64,000 nt of DNA from a virus. A program made the position numbers and the translations under genes. Under the pieces are notes generated by a model. It had not been told where the DNA came from. It did not search any database and saw nothing but the letters and a program-made list of their open reading frames with translations. Position 1 is the first letter of the stretch. Each line of letters starts with the position of its first letter. Of the stretch, positions 48,793 through 55,502 are shown one piece after another. The DNA lies in IMG/VR virus record IMGVR_UViG_3300032214_001486, positions 40,975-104,974 of that record. One strand, 5' to 3'.

Positions 48793-49175
48793 TACTGTTT
48801 TCCCTTACGCTTTTTGAGTACAACGTAGCCGCCGATCAAAGCCAACCCCAGCACCCCACCGATAATGAGGGGCCAGGGGGTAGCCGCGGGGGGCGCCGCC
48901 GGGGCTGCGACCGCGGGGGCTTGGGCCGGACGGGCCCGCCGACGCCCCCGGCGACGACGGCGACGGCGCAGGGATGCAATCTGCGTGCCCGCGCCGACAG
49001 CCGACGACGTGAGCGTTGACAATGCCCCGGCCCGTTCCTCCGTAAGCCACGGTGTTTTCGCTGTTTTAGTAGCAGCGGCGGCAGCGGCAACGGCCGGCGC
49101 AGCTTCCCCTAAAGCCAGAAAGCCAAAGTGACCTTCCGCCACGGGGAAGCTGTACGGGCTCGGGTTAAAGCGCAT
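48792..49175 (-). CDS. Small virion-type membrane protein, 127 aa
   Basis: Starts MRFNPSPYSFPVAEGHFGFL, sharing the F.PSPYS.P pattern with the 320-aa protein. An Arg-rich tract (SLRRRRRRRGRRRARPAQAP) precedes Pro/Ala linker and the membrane segment PLIIGGVLGLALIGGYVVLK, then KKRKGKQ. The layout is that of a small membrane protein with a DNA- or RNA-binding arm. Overlaps neighbours by one base on each side. Confidence 0.65.
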   Translation of the reverse strand: MRFNPSPYSFPVAEGHFGFLALGEAAPAVAAAAAATKTAKTPWLTEERAGALSTLTSSAVGAGTQIASLRRRRRRRGRRRARPAQAPAVAAPAAPPAATPWPLIIGGVLGLALIGGYVVLKKRKGKQ

Positions 49176-50596
49176 TAGCTCTGCTTACCCTCTTTCTTGC
49201 CGCTCATGGTGACGAAAAGCAGGATAGCGGCACCAACGCCGACCGGAATGGCCCAGGAGGGCAGACCGCTGGTTTCTTCCGCGGGAATTTCACCTTCCGG
49301 GGCGGGCGCCTCGACCACGACCGGAGCAGCGGCAGCCGCCGCCTTCCGCCGCTTTTTGCCCTTCCGGCGCTTCTTTCGCCCGATAGCACCCGCGACGTTG
49401 GTTGCCAGCCCCGCGGCAAGGGCGACGCCCTTTCCAATGGCTTTGCGCCGAGCTTCCCGGTAGCTTTCCCAAGTACCAATCTCACCCGTGATCGCGTTCC
49501 ACTTCTTCGCGTCCGATTTCTTGATCAAGGTGCCGGTGGGCAGCGCCTTGACGTTGCCACTGACACGAATTTCAATGGTGCCGTCCATAAACTGCCGATA
49601 AACGTAGCCCCCCGAGCCCGCCACATCGCGGTACTGGCTCTTTTTGGGGGCCTTGTAGAGATCGGAGGGGTCCGCGGGCGCGGCAGGCTCGGCGGCCCCC
49701 AGGACCATATCGAGATCGGCAAGGTCAACGCCCGCGTATCCCGCGAAACGCGGTTGATCCTGGCGGATATAGGTGCCCGACCCCATGTAGGGGTAGGTGC
49801 CCCCGGTCAGATCGCGGGGAACCTTGGGGGCCGCCGCGTAGGCGCTCACGTTGGGGTCGCCCCGGCGCATGGGGCTTGTACCTTCCGGCCCGTCAAACAT
49901 TTGCGGGGGAAATTGGTGGCCCTGGGCGGGGTAGGGCGGAACGCGGTGCGGAGCCGGAACAGCGGGCGGGGGAGTCCGCAGGATTAGGCCCGAAAGGTCG
50001 CCGGGCGTGCCGGGCGTGCCGACGGTGCCGGGATTGCCAAAGGCGGCAACCGGCGTGCGCTGCACCATCGCGTTTGCATAGGGTTGAACCGCCGATTGCT
50101 GGGCAGCCTGCTGGGCGGCCTGCTGCTCAAACGCATAGAGCGGGCGTACATTGGTGTCTTGGAAAATCGGCGTGCCGCCCGGCATCTTGTAGAGCGGCTG
50201 GGCGGCGGGGGGCCGATAGAGGTTTTCAGTCGGCTTGACCGCAAAAACAGGGCGAGCGTTCGGCGTAAACATCGCCTGCTCGGCCGATGCTGCCCGGACA
50301 ACCGCGGCGGGCGCAGAAGTCGAGGACAGAGCCGCGGCAGCGGCTTGGGTAACACCCGCCGCTGCGTTGGCCCGCTGTTGGAGCACTTGTAGCTGTACTT
50401 CCCCCTGAACGGCGGACTTTGCAGCTTGTGCGCTCTGTTTTTCTTCGTATTCAGGCGATCCATCGGAGCTTGGCACTTCACCAAACCCCCATTGACCGTC
50501 GAAAGCGTTGATAGCAGTTAGCTCCCCGTTTTGCAGGTCAAAGCCATACACACGGGGGTCCGCGTCAGTGTCATAGGTCGGTACAGAACTGCTCAT
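49175..50596 (-). CDS. Large virion-type membrane protein, 473 aa
   Basis: The first 300 residues are Gln/Ala/Pro-rich and mostly extended. A compact domain follows near residue 320 (GGYVYRQFMDGTIEIRVSGN, TGTLIKKSDAKKWNAITGEI), a beta fold I cannot name. A basic stretch (RKKRRKGKKRRKA) and a C-terminal membrane segment (LPSWAIPVGVGAAILLFVTM) complete the same plan as its neighbours. The short acidic-hydrophobic motif VDLADLDMVLG lies near residue 290. Confidence 0.65.
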   Translation of the reverse strand: MSSSVPTYDTDADPRVYGFDLQNGELTAINAFDGQWGFGEVPSSDGSPEYEEKQSAQAAKSAVQGEVQLQVLQQRANAAAGVTQAAAAALSSTSAPAAVVRAASAEQAMFTPNARPVFAVKPTENLYRPPAAQPLYKMPGGTPIFQDTNVRPLYAFEQQAAQQAAQQSAVQPYANAMVQRTPVAAFGNPGTVGTPGTPGDLSGLILRTPPPAVPAPHRVPPYPAQGHQFPPQMFDGPEGTSPMRRGDPNVSAYAAAPKVPRDLTGGTYPYMGSGTYIRQDQPRFAGYAGVDLADLDMVLGAAEPAAPADPSDLYKAPKKSQYRDVAGSGGYVYRQFMDGTIEIRVSGNVKALPTGTLIKKSDAKKWNAITGEIGTWESYREARRKAIGKGVALAAGLATNVAGAIGRKKRRKGKKRRKAAAAAAPVVVEAPAPEGEIPAEETSGLPSWAIPVGVGAAILLFVTMSGKKEGKQS

Positions 50597-50603
50597 GGCG
50601 TTC

Positions 50604-50861
50604 TCACGGGGTTTTGGTGAGGTTGCAGGCGATCCCCGCGAGGAAGCGGGCGGCGGCTTTTCTGGTCGCCGGGTCTGCGAGAGGCCGACCTTTGAGGGTT
50701 GGGTGCCAGTCTACCATAGAGGCGTGGAGCCAGTCAGCCAAAACATCCGGGTCGGTCTGCACACCATTCATTTTGTCAGCCAACGCCTTTTCGATGGCGT
50801 TTTGCCCGTACTCGCCCAACTTTGCGAGAAGCGACATAATTGCAGGAGAAACACCAAACAT
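50604..50861 (-). CDS. Unknown 85-aa protein
   Basis: MFGVSPAIMSLLAKLGEYGQ begins a helical chain (NAIEKALADKMNGVQTDPDV, ATRKAAARFLAGIACNLT). It is soluble or peripheral and lies between two membrane-protein genes in the operon. No family is recognised. Confidence 0.6.
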   Translation of the reverse strand: MFGVSPAIMSLLAKLGEYGQNAIEKALADKMNGVQTDPDVLADWLHASMVDWHPTLKGRPLADPATRKAAARFLAGIACNLTKTP

Positions 50862-50878
50862 AAACCCCCCTTAGTGCG

Positions 50879-50921
50879 TTGCAAATAGGGGTTAGAGGTC
50901 GTGGATAGACCCCTAACCCCT
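50879..50921 (-). terminator. Terminator after the 486-aa gene
   Basis: AGGGGTTAG (50887-50895) and CTAACCCCT (50913-50921) form a perfect 9-bp stem with a 17-base loop, followed on the minus strand by ATTTGC. Moderately convincing. Confidence 0.5.
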
Positions 50922-50935
50922 GAATTGAGTGTCAA

Positions 50936-52396
50936 TCAGGCCGCGGAAGTAGCGCCGCTGGCCTTCTTGTCTTTGCCGTCCTTGCCCTTCTTCTTGGTGT
51001 AGATGTACCCGGCGGCAGCGCCGGCAATCAGAAGGAAGAAAATGGGCTTTTTGTAGAACGGGGTGTCCTCGCCCGCCTCCGGGGCGCCGGCATCCTCGCC
51101 GCCCTCAGCGCCCTCGCCGCCCTCGGCATCCTCGGCATCCTCGGCGCCTTCCGCACCCTCGGCGCCTTCATCCCCTTGCGGAGCGTAGCCGGGGCCCGCC
51201 GCCGGGCCGGGGCCCTGCTCCAACGGTGTCGAATTCGGGAAGGCTTGGAAAGCCCCGCCGCGCTCACTCACCTGCGAAGGCTGGAAAGCCGACGTTTGCG
51301 GAGGAATATACATCGGGCTGGACGGGGCAGAGAATTGGGCCATCTGCTGACGCATCGCCGCCAATTGCTGCTGGTACTGCGCCTGCTGGGCGGCCAAAGC
51401 CTGCGCCTGAGCGGCAGAAGCCGCCTGGGCCTGCTGCTGGGCCAAAGCCTGCTGCTGCGCTTGCATCTGAGCAAGCTGAGCCTGCAAAGCCGCCCGGCGG
51501 GCGAGCCGAGCCTGCATAATCGCGCCGGGTACACCAGGGAGGACAGGGGCCGGCATCCCCGGCATCCCCGGCAGAACAGGACGGGCACCCGCGGCGACAA
51601 CGGCCGGGAGCGCGGCAGCGGCAGCCGCGGGGAACGCAGCCGATGCACCGGGCGCACCCTTTAACCATTGGCCGATGTAAGCCGTCCGGTTCTTACGGAA
51701 ATGGGCAATCGCGCCGGCCTTAGACGCGGCGTTGGGCGCCGGCAGCGCGCTGACGACCTGCGAAACCGCAGCATCATAGCGGGCAACGGCTACACCCGTC
51801 ATGGGACCAGCCGCAAACAGCGGGCGGGTTGTCGCATAAATCCGCGGTTCAAGGCTGCGAATATACTGGACATACCGACCGTGGCGAACGCCCTTAATCG
51901 CGTCAATGCCGACCTTGCCCTTGGCTTCCGCGCGAGCCTTGGCCCGATCTTCCTTCTTATCCTTGCGCGACTTCAATAGCTCCAACGCCGCCTTTTGGCG
52001 CCGGGTTAGCTCCTTACCCTTGCTCTGCCGGCGCTCGACCCGGCGCTCGACCTTATCCTCGGCTCGACCTAATTTCTTCTCTAACCGTTCAATACGGCGA
52101 CCGTAACGACGCTTTTGCCCCTCCGTCTTAGCGTACTTTAGCTTTGCTTTGAGCTTGCGTAGACGACCTTGAAGGCGGGCGATATTCCGGGGGGTAACCG
52201 AGACACCAAGATCGGCGGACAATTCAAGGCCGTCGATCTCCTGCTCGATCTGACCCAATTCCAGGGACATTTTATCCGCGTCGAAATCGGACAGACCCAA
52301 GGCGTTGCCGAGCGGGCCGCGAATGTTAATCGCCCCCGCAAAGTCCATGAGGGCCAAGCCGCTTAGCGAGTAAACGGCGGGGAGTAGGTTCACCAT
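50936..52396 (-). CDS. Large virion-type membrane protein, 486 aa
   Basis: Starts MVNLLPAVYSLSGLALMDFA; SGLALMD resembles the SGLALTDM units of the 43719 gene. Residues about 70-160 are a basic coiled coil (RIERLEKKLGRAEDKVERRV). A Gln/Ala helix (AQMQAQQQALAQQQAQAASA), a Glu/Gly/Ala repeat tract (EGAEGAEGAEDAEDAEGGEG; DNA 51090-51165) and a membrane segment (PIFFLLIAGAAAGYIYT) with a Lys tail follow. Strong own promoter at 52423-52451 and a terminator, so probably an abundant particle protein. Confidence 0.65.
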   Translation of the reverse strand: MVNLLPAVYSLSGLALMDFAGAINIRGPLGNALGLSDFDADKMSLELGQIEQEIDGLELSADLGVSVTPRNIARLQGRLRKLKAKLKYAKTEGQKRRYGRRIERLEKKLGRAEDKVERRVERRQSKGKELTRRQKAALELLKSRKDKKEDRAKARAEAKGKVGIDAIKGVRHGRYVQYIRSLEPRIYATTRPLFAAGPMTGVAVARYDAAVSQVVSALPAPNAASKAGAIAHFRKNRTAYIGQWLKGAPGASAAFPAAAAAALPAVVAAGARPVLPGMPGMPAPVLPGVPGAIMQARLARRAALQAQLAQMQAQQQALAQQQAQAASAAQAQALAAQQAQYQQQLAAMRQQMAQFSAPSSPMYIPPQTSAFQPSQVSERGGAFQAFPNSTPLEQGPGPAAGPGYAPQGDEGAEGAEGAEDAEDAEGGEGAEGGEDAGAPEAGEDTPFYKKPIFFLLIAGAAAGYIYTKKKGKDGKDKKASGATSAA

Positions 52397-52422
52397 GTGA
52401 TCTCCAGGCAGAGTGTGTGGGC

Positions 52423-52451
52423 ACTATACAGAACGGTGGAACGAAAGGCAA
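52423..52451 (-). promoter_or_regulatory. Promoter TTGCCT-17-TATAGT
   Basis: Minus strand: TTGCCT (52446-52451), 17-base spacer, TATAGT (52423-52428), 27 bases before the ATG at 52396. Strong match. Confidence 0.75.
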
Positions 52452-52494
52452 GAGGCACGGTCAACCACCCCCACGGCGGACCTACTCCCCGACC

Positions 52495-52860
52495 TCAGTA
52501 CCCCGCAAGGTAGGCGGCAGCGCCGTAAATCCAGCAGAAGTTATACAACGGCTGGCCCTCGTCGCACAAGCGGAAAGCCTCACGGAATAGTGTATACTCG
52601 GTCAAGTCAGCCTTTTCGCCCTCAGTCGAGCCCCACGACCGTTGTGTGCGGCCAATTTGATCCTCCTGACGGACATGCAGGATCTCAGCCGCCTTCTCCA
52701 AAACAAGCAACAGCCGCGGATCTCGGGATCGGGCTGCGCGCATCCCCTTCTCAGAGAAGGTGTGATTACGCATTTCCATCGCTTCCATCGCCTTGCGGTA
52801 CGCACGCTCTACCGAGTGCAGCGTGATCGGCTCAGGTAGCTCAATTCCAGCGGTCCCCAT
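52495..52860 (-). CDS. Unknown 121-aa protein
   Basis: A soluble helical protein (AYRKAMEAMEMRNHTFSEKG, SRDPRLLLVLEKAAEILHVR) with a GGGGGG-type ribosome site. The end is aromatic (PLYNFCWIYGAAAYLAGY). It lies between the transglutaminase-like gene and the 486-aa gene. No family is recognised. Confidence 0.65.
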   Translation of the reverse strand: MGTAGIELPEPITLHSVERAYRKAMEAMEMRNHTFSEKGMRAARSRDPRLLLVLEKAAEILHVRQEDQIGRTQRSWGSTEGEKADLTEYTLFREAFRLCDEGQPLYNFCWIYGAAAYLAGY

Positions 52861-52886
52861 AGTGAATACCCCCCTTTGATTGTGGT

Positions 52887-53777
52887 CTATGTGCTTGACT
52901 TCGACCGCTTCGTTGCCAGGGTCTTAATCCCGGTGCGAAGGCGGTCCACTACAAACCCGGAAATCAAACCGACAATGATGATCGGAAAAAAATTGCGCGG
53001 GTGCAGCTTTGTAGTAACCTCTTTCCGTACATGCTGCACAAACGGAAGCGCCGGCCCCGCAGGGATGGGCGGAAGGGCCTCTTGGGCCTCCGAGGCCATC
53101 GCGCTCGCCGCTGCCGGCATGAGGCTGGTGAATAGGGAGGAAGCGGCCCCGTAGCTGATAGAGGGGCCAGCAAGCTCCGGCAGAATTGAAGTCTTTTTCT
53201 TCTTGTGGTGCTGGACAACATCCCACCCTAAAGGAACACCCTGTAGCGTCGGCTCGGCATAGGCCCATTGTTTCGGTACATACGGGGGCCACCCGACCAC
53301 GACATAAATATGCGACCACGAGGCACGCTTTTTGGGTGTGCCTTCAATCCAGCGCACCATTTCGTTGCCGCGCTTTCCCGATAGCACATAACGCCAGGGA
53401 AGTCGCATACTTTCGTAGAGCGCGGCCAAAAGTATCGCCATATCGTCACAATCGCCGTGGCCCACGTCCAGGGTCACCAACGGGTCTTGTAGCCGCTCCC
53501 CGCTTTCATTGGCGTAGTAGATCGACCCTTGAACCCAAGCAAGCATCGCCTCGGCCTGCTGCTTGTACTGTCGGGGCGGGATCTTCGCCGCCTTGCAAAT
53601 GTCAACGGCCAGCTTCGCAATCCGGGGGTCTTTGCCCCCTTTAAGGGCGATCTCCCGCAACGCCGCGATGCGCGTAGGGTCATCCTGATTTTTCCAAGTG
53701 GGAAGGTGGTACACCTTTGTCGTCGCGTCGAGATCGACTTGACGAGTAGGAAACACACCCAATTGCTGCATGGTCAT
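52887..53777 (-). CDS. Transglutaminase-like cysteine enzyme with C-terminal membrane anchor
   Basis: 296 residues; ATG 53777 overlaps the upstream stop (ATGA). The domain has a Cys nucleophile in GHGDCDDMAILLAALYES (about residue 112), His in SHIYVVVGWPPYV (about 155) and an acidic AYAEPTL. The upstream AEAMLAWVQGSIYYANESGE is the usual preceding helix. A Pro-rich linker and NFFPIIIVGLISGFVVDRLR follow, a membrane anchor. Such folds are peptidases or amidases, and in phages some act on the cell wall. The anchor puts it in a virion membrane or the host membrane. Fold is firm; substrate is inferred. Confidence 0.85.
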   Translation of the reverse strand: MTMQQLGVFPTRQVDLDATTKVYHLPTWKNQDDPTRIAALREIALKGGKDPRIAKLAVDICKAAKIPPRQYKQQAEAMLAWVQGSIYYANESGERLQDPLVTLDVGHGDCDDMAILLAALYESMRLPWRYVLSGKRGNEMVRWIEGTPKKRASWSHIYVVVGWPPYVPKQWAYAEPTLQGVPLGWDVVQHHKKKKTSILPELAGPSISYGAASSLFTSLMPAAASAMASEAQEALPPIPAGPALPFVQHVRKEVTTKLHPRNFFPIIIVGLISGFVVDRLRTGIKTLATKRSKSST

Positions 53778-54055
53778 AGGGTCGCTCCGGTCTGGACAGC
53801 GGGAGAAGCGAGAACAGCGGCGGCTTCTGCCTTCTTTTTGCGTCGGGTCAGGACCAGCAGGACCACGCCGCCGAGCAAAAGAACGCCAGAGCCCGCCAAG
53901 GCAGGTACGAGCCAAACGGAGGGCTTCTTCTTCGGCTTCTTCTTCGGTTTCTTTTTCGCCGGGGTCGGAGCCGGGGCCGGGGGAGTGTTCCCCCAAGACT
54001 CAGACTGCGCGGAGGGCTGAAACTGAATGGGGGGCTGAAAAATGGCTTGTGGCAT
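53774..54055 (-). CDS. Small Pro/Lys-rich membrane protein, 93 aa
   Basis: MPQAIFQPPIQFQPSAQSES leads to a Pro/Ala/Lys linker (KKKPKKKPKKKP) and the membrane segment VWLVPALAGSGVLLLGGVVL with RRKKK after it. Its ATG and the GGTGAGG ribosome site lie within a long palindrome (54048-54088), so translation or transcription is likely controlled there. Confidence 0.65.
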   Translation of the reverse strand: MPQAIFQPPIQFQPSAQSESWGNTPPAPAPTPAKKKPKKKPKKKPSVWLVPALAGSGVLLLGGVVLLVLTRRKKKAEAAAVLASPAVQTGATL

Positions 54056-54088
54056 ATCCTCACCTTATCGTGGTGAAGATATGCCACA
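54048..54088 (-). promoter_or_regulatory. 17-bp palindrome covering ribosome site, start codon and a possible -10 box
   Basis: Arms 54048-54064 (TGTGGCATATCCTCACC) and 54072-54088 match at 16 of 17 positions with a 7-base loop. On the minus strand the second arm holds GGTGAGG and the ATG of the 93-aa gene. TTGACT (54101-54106) lies 17 bases before CATATC inside the first arm, so the site may be an operator over a promoter, or an RNA hairpin that hides the ribosome site if transcription comes from upstream. Confidence 0.6.
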
Positions 54089-54092
54089 GGGG

Positions 54093-54120
54093 ACCGGGGA
54101 AGTCAAGGGGGCTCCCCGGT
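54093..54120 (-). terminator. Hairpin after the 195-aa gene
   Basis: ACCGGGGA (54093-54100) and TCCCCGGT (54113-54120), perfect 8-bp stem, 12-base loop, no T-run. It follows the stop of the 195-aa gene at 54130 and contains the TTGACT box noted for the next promoter. Confidence 0.4.
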
Positions 54121-54129
54121 GGGCCCCGC

Positions 54130-54717
54130 CTACTTCCGCCGACGCTTGCGCCGAACGACCAAACCTTGCGGTGTACCGACCATTTCCTCTTGATCGTTCT
54201 CGACCAGAGGCCCCGTCGTCACCGCTTCCGCAAGGTTGCTCGATGCCTCCTGCTGCATCTGCTCGGCCATCTGTGCAAGGTCATCCTCGGACACAAACGG
54301 TTCAATGCCGAGCGATTGCAATAGGTTCTGCGCCTTGCGGGCCACCTTCAAGTCGCGCTCGGCCGGGCTGACATAGACGGCTTCCTGCTCAATAATGCTC
54401 GGGGCATAGGCAGGGTCCAGGGTCAAACCCGCGTGCAGGGCGTCAACTTGGATCGTGATTGCCCGCAAGGCTTCGGCCGTTTGATCGGCCTGAGAGAGCG
54501 CGTCATAATTCTGGCGGATCAAGCCGTCCTTGACCTGCTGCAATTCCGTAAAGGCCGGGTTGACCTTCCGGTACTCCACCGTCACCTTCATCCACCCCAA
54601 GGGTAGCTCGGGCACCTCGTCGTCGCGGTTGGTGAAAATGTCCATCAAGTCGAGATCATCGTCGGTGGGCGACGACCCGTTGAGGGCGCAGGCGATATTC
54701 AGCCGCATCTTAGGCAT
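54130..54717 (-). CDS. Unknown 195-aa protein
   Basis: MPKMRLNIACALNGSSPTDD begins a mostly helical protein (ALSQADQTAEALRAITIQVD, EDDLAQMAEQMQQEASSNLA) with a very basic end (VRRKRRRK). Residues 25-60 include MDIFTNRDDEVPELPLGWMK. It lies downstream of the 925-codon coiled-coil operon and may be a particle assembly protein. No family is recognised. Confidence 0.65.
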   Translation of the reverse strand: MPKMRLNIACALNGSSPTDDDLDLMDIFTNRDDEVPELPLGWMKVTVEYRKVNPAFTELQQVKDGLIRQNYDALSQADQTAEALRAITIQVDALHAGLTLDPAYAPSIIEQEAVYVSPAERDLKVARKAQNLLQSLGIEPFVSEDDLAQMAEQMQQEASSNLAEAVTTGPLVENDQEEMVGTPQGLVVRRKRRRK

Positions 54718-54758
54718 GTGTTTCCCCTTCCTTCCGTGTGTTAGGCCCGCTCAGCGGG

Positions 54759-55502
54759 CTACTCGGCGGCCGGATCAGCATCGTCGGGCAGCCGGCACCA
54801 ATTGATATAGGGCGTGGTGTACTCCAAGTGATCTGCGAATTCTCGGTAGGCGAGGGCCGAGGCCACCTGCACGATATTTTCAGTCACTTGGCGGGCGCGC
54901 TTTTTGCCCCAATGCGGCACCAAAGCGAAGATCGCCTGGGTTAAGCCAGGGAAAGCGCGAATGTAGATCCAGGGAGCCTGCCCACCAAAATTGAGCATAT
55001 CCATCAAAGCCTTTGCCCGGTCAGGCTGGGGCTCCCCCTCAATGCCAAAATTGGTGTTCCATGTGTGGAGCAGCCCGTACCACGCATTGAGCCCTTCTTG
55101 GTAGAGCGGGTGTCGGTGCGTTGTCGGTTCCCCGATATTGCGAACGGACTCCGGGTTGAAAGGCGGCTCCCCGTCCCAGGACTTCGGTTCATTCCACACG
55201 TCCAAATCCGGCTTGATAGGCGGGGCCCCGGAAAGGGCCCTGGTCAGCGTAGGATAAGGATCGGGGGCGGGGTGTTTATCGGCGTGGCTGCCCGCTGCGT
55301 GTGCCTTGGGTGCGCCTTGGGTGCTGTAGGGTGCGCCTTGGGTGCTGTAGGGGTTGGGTGCATCAAGGCCGGCAGAAGCGGGGGGAGCCCCCCTTTCCTC
55401 GCGGGGAGCGCCAAAATTGGGGGGCGGTTCCCACCGCATTAGGGACTCCATGATCAGCACTAACTCTGCGATATTGTCGGTTTCAACGATAAAGAGCCTC
55501 AT
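54759..55502 (-). CDS. Unknown 247-aa protein
   Basis: ATG 55502 overlaps the upstream stop (ATGA). A Pro-rich region with a tandem PYSTQGA repeat (about residues 51-65) is followed by a helical domain (YQEGLNAWYGLLHTWNTNFG, FPGLTQAIFALVPHWGKKRA, NIVQVASALAYREFADHLEY). No family is recognised; the coupling suggests it partners the 905-aa coiled-coil protein. Confidence 0.65.
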   Translation of the reverse strand: MRLFIVETDNIAELVLIMESLMRWEPPPNFGAPREERGAPPASAGLDAPNPYSTQGAPYSTQGAPKAHAAGSHADKHPAPDPYPTLTRALSGAPPIKPDLDVWNEPKSWDGEPPFNPESVRNIGEPTTHRHPLYQEGLNAWYGLLHTWNTNFGIEGEPQPDRAKALMDMLNFGGQAPWIYIRAFPGLTQAIFALVPHWGKKRARQVTENIVQVASALAYREFADHLEYTTPYINWCRLPDDADPAAE

